64,000 nucleotides of DNA, taken from assembly GCF_023051105.1 (NCBI RefSeq), contig NZ_JALKIL010000011.1:62001-126000 (forward strand). The letters are read 5' to 3'. The stretch is from Anaerobiospirillum sp. NML120449 (lineage in GTDB: Bacteria > Pseudomonadota > Gammaproteobacteria > Enterobacterales > Succinivibrionaceae). The translations under genes were made by a program, and so were the position numbers. Position 1 is the stretch's first letter. Each line of letters opens with the position of its first letter. The notes under the pieces are model-generated. The model was given only the letters and a program-made list of their open reading frames with translations, did no database searches and was not told the DNA's origin. Positions 21,937-30,697 of the stretch are shown here, one piece after another.

Positions 21937-24900
21937 ATGGCTAATGATATGCATACCGACACAGCTCAGACTGATGTTCTGGCAGATGCATCTGAGCTGC
22001 TAAAACAAAAGAATGCTCCAAAGGGAGATGTCGCCTCCGACTTCAAGACAGCTGTTTATCTGTGTGCAGCCACCCGTCATTTCTCCTTTGAGGAAGTACT
22101 TTCCAACCGCCGCCTTGATCTGCTGAGCTTTATGCTCTCTTCAGTAGGTTTCAAGGGATCCACCTCAAATATCAGTATTGAGCAATATCTTGATGTCATT
22201 CAGGAGCTCATTGATGATGGCGCCCTGCAGTACATCGGACACAGTGCAGGCTTTGTGGCCACCGGCTTTGCCCGCGTATGCGAGGGCGAGGTCAGCTGCG
22301 TAAACGTACGCCGTGAACCTCCTTTAAGCGCTGTTGAACTGCGCTTTGATGACGGCGAGGGCAATACATACCCGCTGTTCAGCAAGTTCATGATCATACC
22401 TGGCGATCGCGTCAAGGTTGTGGTCAACACCTTTATCAATGCAGCCTATGTCATCAAGCTGGTCAAGATGCGTTCATCTCTGATCGGTGATGTTACCGGC
22501 GGCAACAAGAAGATCTTCTTCCGTGAAAAGGGCTTCAGTGCCTATGACATTCGTGTTACCAAGGATGAAAAGGACATCAAGGGCGGCTCTCTGGTAGTAG
22601 CTGAAATTCTTGCCCGCAAGGCTCCAAATATCCTGGTAGTCCGTCCTACTCCTGTTAAGGGCGATCGCGGCATGCTTGATAATTTCATTATCAAGGCTCT
22701 GCTCGAGCACGGTATTCCTTCAGCATGGCCTGAGACCGTAAAGAGTTCTATCAAGAGCATTCCAGCCGTGGTTAAGAAAGATGAGATCAAGGGTCGTGTC
22801 GACCTGCGTGATCTGCCTCTGGTTACCATTGACGGTGAGGATGCAAAGGACTTTGACGATGCTGTTTACTGTGAGATGCAGGGCAGCAAGTTCCACCTGT
22901 ATGTCGCCATTGCTGACGTTTCCTACTATGTAAGAACAGGCAGCGCCATTGATGCCGAAGCTCTTGAGCGTACCACCTCCGTTTACTTCCCTTACTACGT
23001 AGTGCCTATGCTCCCTGAGGAGTTGTCCAACGGCATCTGTTCGCTCAATCCTGGTGTAGATCGTCTGTGTATGGTCTGCGAAATGATAGTAAATACCCGT
23101 GGCCGCATTGAAAGCTACGAATTCTATCCGGCCGTCATGAACTCTCACGCCCGTTTGACCTACACCGAAGCATGGTCAATGATTTCCGAGGGCAAGGCCA
23201 TTTCTGAGGAAAACCAGAAGTGCGTCCCATGGGTCAAGACTCTGCACAAGCTCTATCAGGCTCTGAGAAAGGCCCGCGAAGGCCGTGGCGCATTCGAGTT
23301 TGAGAGCACTGAGGTCAACTTCCTCTTCGACGAAAAGTGGCGCATCAAGGGCATGGTTCCATACGAGCGCAATGACGCTCACATGCTCATTGAAGAGTGC
23401 ATGATTGCAGCTAACGTCTGTGCTGCATCTTTCGTCAAGGAAAACGGCTTCCAGAGCCTGTATCGTGTGCACTCCCGCCCAACTGAGGAGAAGCTCGACC
23501 GTCTGCGCGCCATTCTGTCCAAGCACGGTATCGATCTGGCCCACGGCTATGAGCCAACCCCCCTTGATTTCAAGGATGTATCCCTGCAGGTAAGCAAGCT
23601 TGCCGAAGGTGTACACCAGATCATTTCCCTGCAGCTGCTGCGCTCCATGTCCAAGGCTACTTACAGCCCTGACAACATCGGCCACTTCGGTCTGGCTCTG
23701 GAGAACTACTCACACTTCACCTCTCCAATCCGCCGTTATCCTGATCTGCAGATTCACCGTGTTATCAAATACATTCTGGAGAAGAAGCAGAAGCGCGAGT
23801 GGGGCAAGATTGGTTCTCAGCAGTACAGCCACGATGCTCTGGTCAAGCTGGGCAACTCCTGTACTGAAAAGGAAATCTCTGCAGCTGATGCCGAGTACGA
23901 TGTTGATAACTCCCTCAAGTGCGAGTACGTCAGGAACTTCATTGGCGAGGCTGTGGATGCAACTGTTTCCACTATTTCCAGCCATGGCATCTTTGTAACC
24001 CTCAATGATTTCTACATTGACGGCATGCTCAAGGATGGCTGCACCATCAACGCCAATGACCGCAGCTTTGTCTGCTACGGCGGCGCTGTCTTCCATGAGG
24101 GAGATCAGATCAAGGTACGTATTGGCAACGTCAACAGTCAGGCCCGTTTTATCGACCTGATGCCTGTTGAAAGCCCACGTAAGAGTGACGCCAAATTTGA
24201 TATCAATGCAGCCAAGGAGCAGCTCAAGTCAACAGCAAGTGAGGGCTACCGTGGCAGCAATGACGTCAAGAATGCTTTCCTCGATGACATTGGCCGCTTT
24301 ACCCGTGGTGTTGAGCCTGATAACAGCAATACTGTTACCCGTCCGCATTGCGACTTCTCAGTGGCAAAGAGTCTGAACATTTCTGAGGATGAGAGCATCA
24401 GCAATATCGAGAATGCCAAAAACTCATCCCGCAGCGCCAAAGGTTCCAAGGCCGCTGCCAGGACTAAGCCAGCTCAGCAGGCCACATCAGAGCCAGCTGA
24501 CGCTCAGGAGACCAAGGCAGCAAAGGGCAAGTCCAAAGCCGCTGCCAAAGCAGCACCGGCAAAAGCTGAGGCTGCAAAGGATGAAGCTCAGGATGAGGCC
24601 GTCTCTTCAGGCACCGTTATTACCGTCAAGCGCAAGACTGGCAGCAGCACTGCCAGGACCAAAGTCATTGCTCTTGATGACAGCGAAAAGGCTCAGGAAA
24701 AGCCGGCCCGCAGCCGAGCCCGCAAGAACGACGATGATGTTGATCCACTGCTGATTGATACTGCATCACGTATCGATGCTGACCTTGAAAGTGCCGGGCA
24801 GAGCCGTCCATCCAAAAAGTCTGGCAAGAGCAAGGCCGAGAAGGCTGACAAGGGCGACAGTGCTGCACCTGCAAAATCAGGCCGCAGTACTGCCTCCAGG

Positions 24901-26043
24901 TCCAATGCCAAGAGCCGTCAGGCCGAGGAAACTGTCTCTGAGCAGGAAGTAGCTCTGGGCGGTGATACCACTGTTACCGTAACCAGACGCAGCAGAGCCA
25001 AGGCCCAGACTCAGGCAGACAGCATGGAGCTGGTCAGAGCCGATGAGGTTCAGCTCAGCCCTCCATCAGAGCCGGAAGCGAAGCCTGCTGCAAAGAAGAC
25101 AGCAGCCAGCAAGGCAGCCTCAGCCAAAACTCCAGCCAAGCAAGCTGCCAGGCCAGCTGCCAAGCAAGCTGCCGCAGCCGCTGAGGCTGAGCCAGAGGCC
25201 AGGCCTGCAGCAAAGAAGGCCAGGTCTCCAGCAAAGCAAGCTGCCAAGGCTGCGGCTGAAGCTGCCGAAGCTGAGCCAGAGGCCAAGCCAGCTGCAAAGA
25301 AGACTGCAGCGGCCAAGGCCCCAGCCAGGACTGCTGCAAAGCCAGTTGCCAAGACTAAGGCCGCAGACACTAAGGCTGAGCCAGAGGCCAAGCCAGCTGC
25401 AAAGAAGACTGCAGCCGCCAAGACCCCAGCCAAGTCAGCTGCAAAGCCAGCCGCCAAGTCAGCTGCCGCAGCCGCTGATGAGGCTGAGCCAGAGGCAAAG
25501 CCAGCTGCAAAGAAGACTGCAGCCGCCAAGGCCCCAGCCAGGACAGCTGCCAAGCCAGTTGCCAAGACTAAGGCCGCAGACGCTGAGGCTGAGCCAGAGG
25601 CAAAGCCAGCTGCAAAGAAGACCGCCGCCACCAAGGCCGCTGCCACCAAGGCCGCTGCCACCAGGGCTCAGGCCAGCTCCGCTGCAAAGGCAAAGGCCGT
25701 AGACGCTGAGGCTGAGCCAGAGACTAAGCCAGCTGCAAAGAAGTCCGCCGCCACCAAGGCCGCTGCCGCCAAGGCTCCGTCCAGGTCAGCAGCCAGGACA
25801 AAGGCCGCAGACGCTGAGGCTGAGCCAGAGGCCAAGCCAGCTGCAAAGAAGACGGCTGCCGCCAAGGCTCCTGCCAGGTCAGCTGCAAAGCCAGCTGCCA
25901 AGACTAAGTCCGCAGCTGCTGAGCCTGAGGCCAAGCCAGCTGCAAAGAAGACAGCTGCCAGTGCTACAAGTGCTGAGAGCAAGCCGGTGAAAAAGCCTGC
26001 CATCAGAAAGTCAGCCAAAAAGACTGGCGCTTCTGACAAGTAG
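21937..26043 (+). CDS. rnr: Ribonuclease R with a very long alanine/lysine-rich C-terminal tail
   Basis: A 3'-5' exoribonuclease that degrades structured RNA and takes part in rRNA and tmRNA quality control. In order: a helix-turn-helix-like N-terminus (residues ~30-90), cold-shock domains, the RNB catalytic domain with TIDGEDAKDFDDAV (Asp299, 305, 307, 308) and YSHFTSPIRRYPDLQIHR, and an S1 domain at about 670-750. E. coli RNase R is 813 residues; this one is 1368. The extra ~600 residues are Ala, Lys, Pro and Glu rich, with nine copies of an EPEAKPAAKK-type unit at about 1043-1340, resembling histone H1-like tails. The ATG at 21937 is chosen for its AAGGAT at 6-base spacing; the frame extends upstream without conservation. 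rlmB follows, as in E. coli. Confidence 0.95.
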   Translation: MANDMHTDTAQTDVLADASELLKQKNAPKGDVASDFKTAVYLCAATRHFSFEEVLSNRRLDLLSFMLSSVGFKGSTSNISIEQYLDVIQELIDDGALQYIGHSAGFVATGFARVCEGEVSCVNVRREPPLSAVELRFDDGEGNTYPLFSKFMIIPGDRVKVVVNTFINAAYVIKLVKMRSSLIGDVTGGNKKIFFREKGFSAYDIRVTKDEKDIKGGSLVVAEILARKAPNILVVRPTPVKGDRGMLDNFIIKALLEHGIPSAWPETVKSSIKSIPAVVKKDEIKGRVDLRDLPLVTIDGEDAKDFDDAVYCEMQGSKFHLYVAIADVSYYVRTGSAIDAEALERTTSVYFPYYVVPMLPEELSNGICSLNPGVDRLCMVCEMIVNTRGRIESYEFYPAVMNSHARLTYTEAWSMISEGKAISEENQKCVPWVKTLHKLYQALRKAREGRGAFEFESTEVNFLFDEKWRIKGMVPYERNDAHMLIEECMIAANVCAASFVKENGFQSLYRVHSRPTEEKLDRLRAILSKHGIDLAHGYEPTPLDFKDVSLQVSKLAEGVHQIISLQLLRSMSKATYSPDNIGHFGLALENYSHFTSPIRRYPDLQIHRVIKYILEKKQKREWGKIGSQQYSHDALVKLGNSCTEKEISAADAEYDVDNSLKCEYVRNFIGEAVDATVSTISSHGIFVTLNDFYIDGMLKDGCTINANDRSFVCYGGAVFHEGDQIKVRIGNVNSQARFIDLMPVESPRKSDAKFDINAAKEQLKSTASEGYRGSNDVKNAFLDDIGRFTRGVEPDNSNTVTRPHCDFSVAKSLNISEDESISNIENAKNSSRSAKGSKAAARTKPAQQATSEPADAQETKAAKGKSKAAAKAAPAKAEAAKDEAQDEAVSSGTVITVKRKTGSSTARTKVIALDDSEKAQEKPARSRARKNDDDVDPLLIDTASRIDADLESAGQSRPSKKSGKSKAEKADKGDSAAPAKSGRSTASRSNAKSRQAEETVSEQEVALGGDTTVTVTRRSRAKAQTQADSMELVRADEVQLSPPSEPEAKPAAKKTAASKAASAKTPAKQAARPAAKQAAAAAEAEPEARPAAKKARSPAKQAAKAAAEAAEAEPEAKPAAKKTAAAKAPARTAAKPVAKTKAADTKAEPEAKPAAKKTAAAKTPAKSAAKPAAKSAAAAADEAEPEAKPAAKKTAAAKAPARTAAKPVAKTKAADAEAEPEAKPAAKKTAATKAAATKAAATRAQASSAAKAKAVDAEAEPETKPAAKKSAATKAAAAKAPSRSAARTKAADAEAEPEAKPAAKKTAAAKAPARSAAKPAAKTKSAAAEPEAKPAAKKTAASATSAESKPVKKPAIRKSAKKTGASDK
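25066..25960 (+). repeat. Nine-copy degenerate coding repeat in the RNase R tail
   Basis: The peptide unit EPEAKPAAKK followed by TAAAKAPARTAAKP-like linkers occurs nine times at intervals of about 28-42 residues. At the DNA level the units share GAGCCAGAGGC-AAGCCAGCTGC. Copies 3 and 5 are nearly identical, suggesting recent recombination. Because of the base composition the opposite strand is also open; that frame is a shadow. Confidence 0.9.
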
Positions 26044-26159
26044 TCTTCAAAAGGTCATTACTTAATCAGGGGCAGGATAGTCTGCCCCGCACAGAATTAT
26101 TTCAATAAGGGGTTGGAAGCAGAGCTTTTAGCCCCTTATCCATGTAAGGAAACCAATTA

Positions 26160-26939
26160 ATGCAAGTGCAAAAGAAGAGTCGCAATCGCGAACTGGTCTA
26201 TGGCATCAATTCCGTAGAGCAGGCTATTGAGACCAGCCCTGACAAAATCCTTTCAGCCTGGGTAGTAAAGGGCCGTGAGGACGACAAGCGAATCAACAAG
26301 CTGCTGCGCGAGCTGGCCAATTACGGCATTGTGGCCCAGACAGCCATGCGTCACTTTATCGATGAGAAGTGTGACAACGGCGTTCATCAGGGTATCGTCA
26401 TTGAGATGAAGGCTACCCCGCCTAAAAATGAGCACGATCTGATGGATTTCCTCGACAGCCTCAATGGAAAGCAGGAAGCTCCTTTCCTCCTGATCCTTGA
26501 TGGCGTAACTGATCCGCGCAATCTTGGTGCTGCCATGCGTTCTGTATGGGCCGCCGGTGCTCATGCTGTGATTGTGCCTAAGGACAAGTCAGCTCCTTTC
26601 TCGCCTGCAGCCCGCAAGACAGCTTCTGGTGCCGCCTCTGAAATCCCTCTGTTTGCTGTAACCAACCTGGCCCGTGTACTTGATGAGCTCGAGCAGCGCG
26701 ATATCCGCATCATTGGTATGGACGGTGAGGCTGAGCACAGCATCTACGAGACAAAGCTGACCGGTGCTGTCGCTATTGTTATGGGCTCTGAGGAGTCCGG
26801 CATGCGTCGTCTGACCCGTGAAAAGTGCACCGATATCACCCGTATTCCAATGGCAAGCGGCGTTGAGAGTCTCAACGTATCCGTAGCCGCCGGTATTGCC
26901 CTCTTCGAGGCCGTCCGTCAGCGCAGCTGCCAGGACTAG
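26160..26939 (+). CDS. rlmB: 23S rRNA 2'-O-ribose G2251 methyltransferase
   Basis: The 259 residues have the SpoU/TrmH fold. An N-terminal substrate-binding domain (YGINSVEQAIE) is followed by the knotted SAM domain with motif 1 DPRNLGAAMRSVWAAG, motif 2 IVMGSEESGMRRLT and motif 3 IPMASGVESLNVSVAAGIALFE. It methylates G2251 in the peptidyl-transferase loop. AAGGAA lies just upstream of the ATG. It follows rnr by 116 bp, the same order as in E. coli, and may share its transcript. Confidence 0.95.
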   Translation: MQVQKKSRNRELVYGINSVEQAIETSPDKILSAWVVKGREDDKRINKLLRELANYGIVAQTAMRHFIDEKCDNGVHQGIVIEMKATPPKNEHDLMDFLDSLNGKQEAPFLLILDGVTDPRNLGAAMRSVWAAGAHAVIVPKDKSAPFSPAARKTASGAASEIPLFAVTNLARVLDELEQRDIRIIGMDGEAEHSIYETKLTGAVAIVMGSEESGMRRLTREKCTDITRIPMASGVESLNVSVAAGIALFEAVRQRSCQD

Positions 26940-26976
26940 TCCCCGGAGAGCAGCTGCCAGGACTAGTCCCCGAAGA
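26923..26976. repeat. 27-bp direct repeat spanning the rlmB stop codon
   Basis: GCAGCTGCCAGGACTAGTCC plus CCG-AGA occurs at 26923-26949 and again at 26950-26976, with one mismatch. The first copy contains the last codons and TAG stop of rlmB, so the 3' end of the gene has been duplicated into the spacer. A weaker third partial copy follows. Confidence 0.8.
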
Positions 26977-27088
26977 GCAGCCGTCAGGGACAAGGACTCC
27001 AGCCCTGCTCGTCCCCGCGCAGGGAGCATGTACCCTGGATCCGGGCTCAAACCAGGGGCCCATGGCTGGTGCATTCGTCCTTATTTTC

Positions 27089-27129
27089 AGGTCACAGTTC
27101 CTCCTGCAGGGCTGTGACCTGAACTTTTT
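27089..27129 (+). terminator. Terminator after rlmB
   Basis: CAGGTCACAG (27089-27098) pairs perfectly with CTGTGACCTG (27112-27121), followed by AACTTTTTC. Confidence 0.82.
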
Positions 27130-27430
27130 CTGCATCAGAGATTTGAGCTCAACAGGATCAGGTCTGCCTTGTGCCCTTGCGGTGAGCGGTGCAGTGAATG
27201 GCCAGTCGCTTACATAGCCGAACAGAGGCCGGCCCTTGCAGATTAGGGGACGGGCATGCAAGCTGGGACAGGTGGGGCGCAGGGACGGGCAGGCAAGCAG
27301 GGACGGGCAGGCAAGCAGGGGCAGGCAGGGCAGTATGGATTGGATTGCCAGTAGGGGTGGGCACCTTGGGAGCAATTAACAGGTGATATTGGGATATGTG
27401 CAGGAAATGCTGAAAAAAATGTGATTTGTC
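27130..27430. other. Spacer upstream of the rpsF promoter with a 16-bp repeat
   Basis: No gene. Between about 27285 and 27330 the unit GGGACGGGCAGGCAAG is repeated two to three times with variation. The sequence then turns AT-rich towards the promoter. Confidence 0.6.
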
Positions 27431-27458
27431 TTGCATTTTGCGGGTATTCAGGTACAAT
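27431..27458 (+). promoter_or_regulatory. Promoter of rpsF-rpsR-rplI
   Basis: TTGCAT (27431-27436) and TACAAT (27453-27458) are spaced 16 bp, with a GC-containing discriminator after them. The leader would be about 100 bases long. Confidence 0.8.
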
Positions 27459-27515
27459 ACTGCGCACTTCAGTCACGTTGGCATACCAGTGGTTGGATGT
27501 CACGTAAGCTTCCTT

Positions 27516-27556
27516 GTCTAAAACAAGACTGAAATTTTAGACTTTTACCGTAAGGG
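27516..27556 (+). promoter_or_regulatory. Candidate S6:S18 autoregulatory leader element
   Basis: A perfect 8-bp hairpin (GTCTAAAA, 27516-27523; TTTTAGAC, 27535-27542) stands directly before TTTTACCGTAAGGGG, which contains the rpsF Shine-Dalgarno sequence. Many bacteria have an S6:S18-binding leader motif with a conserved CCG close to the ribosome-binding site; the CCG here fits that pattern. The match is by eye and not certain. Confidence 0.35.
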
Positions 27557-27566
27557 GCATTTATTC

Positions 27567-27980
27567 ATGCGTCACTACGAAATCATTTTCCTGGTTCACC
27601 CAGATCAGTCTGATCAGGTTCCAGGCATGATCGAGCGTTACAAGGGCGAGATCGAGAAGACCGGCGGCAAGATTCACCGTCTTGAGGACTGGGGCCGTCG
27701 TCAGTTAGCTTACCCTATCTTAAAGCTTCACAAGGCTCACTACGTTTTAATGAACGTTGAGGCTACTCAGGAAGCTATTGACAGCATTGAGAACAATTTC
27801 CGTTTCAACGACGCTGTTATCCGTAAGTTAGTCATCTGCACCAATGGTCCAGTTACTGAGCCTTCCCCAATGATGAAGGCCCGTGAAGACCGCCGTGCTG
27901 CTCGTGAGGACAACAACGACCGTCGCCGCGGCGACCGTGACGAGTCCTCTGATGCTGAAGTTTCAGCTCAAGAAGCTTAA
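27567..27980 (+). CDS. rpsF: 30S ribosomal protein S6
   Basis: The 137 residues begin [25 protein letters not shown] and include [19 protein letters not shown], the S6 signature. The acidic/basic C-terminal tail ([14 protein letters not shown]...) resembles the E. coli region that receives glutamate residues from RimK, but it does not end in EE. AAGGGG precedes the ATG. It opens the rpsF-rpsR-rplI operon and binds S18 on the 30S platform. Confidence 0.98.
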   Translation: MRHYEIIFLVHPDQSDQVPGMIERYKGEIEKTGGKIHRLEDWGRRQLAYPILKLHKAHYVLMNVEATQEAIDSIENNFRFNDAVIRKLVICTNGPVTEPSPMMKAREDRRAAREDNNDRRRGDRDESSDAEVSAQEA

Positions 27981-27997
27981 TTAAGAGGACTATCATA

Positions 27998-28228
27998 ATG
28001 GCTCGTTATTTCCACCGCCGTAAGTTCTGCCGTTTCACCGCTGAGGGTGTAACCGAGATTGATTACAAGGATGTAGCTCTCTTAAGAAACTATGTTACCG
28101 AGTCCGGTAAGATCGTTCCAAGCCGCATCACTGGTACTAGTGCAAAGTATCAGCGTCAGCTCGCTACTGCTATCAAGCGCGCTCGCTTCTTAGCCCTGTT
28201 ACCTTACACCGATCTTCACAGCCGTTAA
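27998..28228 (+). CDS. rpsR: 30S ribosomal protein S18
   Basis: The 76 residues start [13 protein letters not shown] and contain [49 protein letters not shown], an almost canonical S18. It follows rpsF by only 17 bp. In E. coli priB sits between these two genes; here it is absent. Confidence 0.98.
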   Translation: MARYFHRRKFCRFTAEGVTEIDYKDVALLRNYVTESGKIVPSRITGTSAKYQRQLATAIKRARFLALLPYTDLHSR

Positions 28229-28294
28229 TTTCCACTGGCCCGGCTAATCCCGGGACAATGAGTTCAGGCTTACAAGATTAAAAGGAATTTTCTA

Positions 28295-28747
28295 ATGGAA
28301 ATTATTCTGCTCGATAAGATCGCTCACTTAGGCGGTCTTGGTGACAAGGTAAAGGTTCGCAACGGCTATGCCCGTAACTTCCTGTTACCAAAGAAGAAGG
28401 CTGTTTTAGCTACCGAAGAGAACTTAAAGAAGTTCGAAGCTGAGCGTGTTCAGTACGCTGCCAAGATTGCTGCTGAGTTAGACGCTGCTCAGGCCCGCGC
28501 CAACAAGATCGTTGAGCTCGGTTCTGTAACCATCGCCTCCAACGCTGGCGATGAGGGCAAGTTATTCGGCTCTATCGGTACCCGTGACATCTCTGAGGCT
28601 TTAACTGCCGCTGGTGTTGAGGTACACAAGAGCGAAGTTCGTATGCCAGAGGGTGTTATCCGCTCTGTTGGCGAGTACGAGATTGCTCTCCAGCTGCACG
28701 CTGACGTTAAGACCACCGTTAAGGTTGTCGTTATCGGCTCCAAGTAA
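28295..28747 (+). CDS. rplI: 50S ribosomal protein L9
   Basis: The 150 residues have the two-domain L9 form. The N-terminal domain is [41 protein letters not shown] long connecting helix (about 41-75) leads to a C-terminal rRNA-binding domain ending [15 protein letters not shown] precedes the ATG. It is last in the operon; a strong terminator follows. Confidence 0.98.
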   Translation: MEIILLDKIAHLGGLGDKVKVRNGYARNFLLPKKKAVLATEENLKKFEAERVQYAAKIAAELDAAQARANKIVELGSVTIASNAGDEGKLFGSIGTRDISEALTAAGVEVHKSEVRMPEGVIRSVGEYEIALQLHADVKTTVKVVVIGSK

Positions 28748-28779
28748 TCTGTGATTACTGATATCCGATGAAAAAATAG

Positions 28780-28812
28780 GGCAGGATGCAATGCATCCTG
28801 CCTTATTTTTTT
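28780..28812 (+). terminator. Terminator of the rpsF operon
   Basis: GGCAGGATGC (28780-28789) pairs perfectly with GCATCCTGCC (28793-28802) and a T-rich run follows. Confidence 0.9.
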
Positions 28813-29186
28813 TGGCTGAAAGCAGCCCGGAAGCGGCACCGGATGGCGGCAGGCTTCGTCCGCCGCCGGCCGGTCGGCTGCAGCATCCTGGGGTGCTGGC
28901 CAGGCAGCCCTCGGGCCATGGGCCAGACTCGGGGCAGGCCACAGGCCCGGCTATGGTGCCGGGGATATTGCAAGCCGGGCTGTGTTTGGCCACAATATCA
29001 GCTCAGTGCCCATAAATTTATGGGCCGGTCAGACAGTCAGCTGCACGGACTCCTGCATATGAGGTATCCCTGTGGGCCTTTTGCTTTCTTCCGGGCAGGA
29101 CCGTATGGCTGCAGTCTTTCGGACAGCGGTGTCCATTTGGGCTTTTGCCTCAGGGCAGCACTTTGTTCATTTTTTGAGGTTCAGGG
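28813..29186. other. Spacer, no gene seen
   Basis: 374 bp of GC-rich sequence with short GCCGGC-like palindromes near 28855-28880. No supportable gene or clear promoter. Confidence 0.5.
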
Positions 29187-30125
29187 ATGACAGTGGAACA
29201 TTTATCTGCACAAAAGCAGAAAGAGCGTGAGACTCAATACATGACAGTTGAGGTAAGTGAGGCTGATCGTCACGATCACAGCATCACTCTGCCTGATCTG
29301 GATAACATGCCACCGGTGAAACTGGTTGCCCTTGATATGGATGGTACTACTTTGCGGGAGGACAAGACTTTCTCTCCTCTGCTGATTGAAACCATTCACA
29401 AGGTACAGGAGAAGGGCATTGCCGTTGCTATCTGTACCGGACGGGCTCCTGAGAGTATTGCTGATCTGGCTGAGGTTCTGGGCCTTACCCGTGGCCATGG
29501 CTACTGCGTCTGTTTTAATGGCGGCTCTCTGGTCAATATCAACGAGCTGGAAAAGGACCTGGCCATAAACACCATCAATGCCCAGGATCTGATTGATATT
29601 GAGGCTGTAGCTGCTTCATGCGGCTGTGCCGTGCATGCCTATTCCACCCGCCGTCTGCTGCTTACTGAGAGCAATATAGTCTTTACCGAGATGGAAATTG
29701 CCGCCTCCATGCAGCCATTTGAAAAGCTGCTCTTCCCTGATGAGGTCAATCCTGAGGAGACTGCCTACAAATTAATAGTGGTAGGCGATGCTGACAAACT
29801 CGACAAGGTGCGCGCAAGCTGTCCTGCAGATTTTTCAGAGCGTTTTAACATTGCCCGTACCCATCCAAACTTCCTTGAGTTCATGAACAAGGGCTGTTCC
29901 AAGGGCGCTACCCTGGCCCGTCTGTGCAAGATGCTGGGCTTTGGTATGGAGAATGTGGCTGCATTTGGCGATGCCGAGAATGACATTGAGATGGTGCGAG
30001 ATGCCGGTGTAGGCGTAGCTGTGGCCAATGCCATGCCGACTTTAAAGGCCGTAGCCCGCTACCATACCCTCAATTACCTCGATGACGGTGTAGCTGTTTA
30101 CCTGCGCAAGCTGCTGCGTCTTTAG
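29187..30125 (+). CDS. Cof-type HAD hydrolase (YidA-like sugar-phosphatase family)
   Basis: The 312 residues carry the type IIB HAD motifs: LVALDMDGTTLR (motif I), AICTGRAP (motif II), a Lys in NKGCSKGATLARL (motif III) and AAFGDAENDIEMVRDAGVGVAVANA (motif IV), with a large C2 cap between II and III. Family members dephosphorylate sugar phosphates, FMN or pyridoxal phosphate. The substrate cannot be read from the sequence. The first ~45 residues precede the conserved domain and are polar. ATG 29187 has GAGG at 7-base spacing; a second in-frame ATG at 29241 also precedes a MTVE peptide but has no ribosome-binding site. It is a single gene. Confidence 0.88.
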   Translation: MTVEHLSAQKQKERETQYMTVEVSEADRHDHSITLPDLDNMPPVKLVALDMDGTTLREDKTFSPLLIETIHKVQEKGIAVAICTGRAPESIADLAEVLGLTRGHGYCVCFNGGSLVNINELEKDLAINTINAQDLIDIEAVAASCGCAVHAYSTRRLLLTESNIVFTEMEIAASMQPFEKLLFPDEVNPEETAYKLIVVGDADKLDKVRASCPADFSERFNIARTHPNFLEFMNKGCSKGATLARLCKMLGFGMENVAAFGDAENDIEMVRDAGVGVAVANAMPTLKAVARYHTLNYLDDGVAVYLRKLLRL

Positions 30126-30245
30126 TCTGCTGTCCTGCAACTGCAAGCCAGGCCTGAGCCTGGCAGGCGCTGCAGAGCGCAGCCTGGTCTGCAGGCAGCG
30201 CCATTTCAGCAGCCATGGCTGATGCAGGGTGGCTGACCAGATATG

Positions 30246-30292
30246 ATCCCGGATGAACTGTTCTTGTGAGCAGGGCGTCCGGGATTTGTTTT
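30246..30292 (+). terminator. Probable terminator of the Cof-type phosphatase gene
   Basis: ATCCCGGA (30246-30253) pairs with TCCGGGAT (30278-30285) over a 24-base loop and is followed by TTGTTTTT. Confidence 0.65.
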
Positions 30293-30510
30293 TATAGAAT
30301 TGCCTAATTGCACACTAAAGTTTATGTGGCACAATATGCCCCATGCCCAAAGAGGGCATAAAGCGCTTAACTGTGCGATTGTTATGCGTTTTGAGATAAT
30401 CAGTTGGATAAATTACTGTCCGGTATCTTCTCTTATCAGGGCGGCTGTTTTCGGTTACTGTCACAGCAACCCACGGTCCTCAAAGGCCACTGAGGCCGGG
30501 CCACTCAGGC

Positions 30511-30585
30511 CAGAGCCATGGCCGGGGCCACAGGCCAGAGCCATGGCCGGGGCCACATGTCAGGAGCATGGCCGGGGCCACAGGC
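30511..30585. repeat. Three tandem copies of a 25-bp unit
   Basis: CATGGCCGGGGCCACA recurs at 30517, 30542 and 30567, an exact 25-bp period, with a weaker copy before it. The array is in the spacer 110 bp upstream of the ABC transporter gene. The rest of 30293-30697 shows no gene. Confidence 0.85.
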
Positions 30586-30697
30586 CCTGGGCATGCCATG
30601 GCTGATGCTATGGCATCGTGGCCAGGGCTGCTCTGCAGACAGAGAATTGATGAGAAGGTTGTTGATACTGGTGCTGCCGGACCAAGGAAAAAATCTG

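Noticed and set aside
25050..25661. Long open frame on the minus strand inside rnr (203 codons, Ala/Val/Phe-rich)
   Set aside because: It is the complement of the repeated Ala/Lys tail of RNase R, has no ribosome-binding site, and is open only because of base composition.
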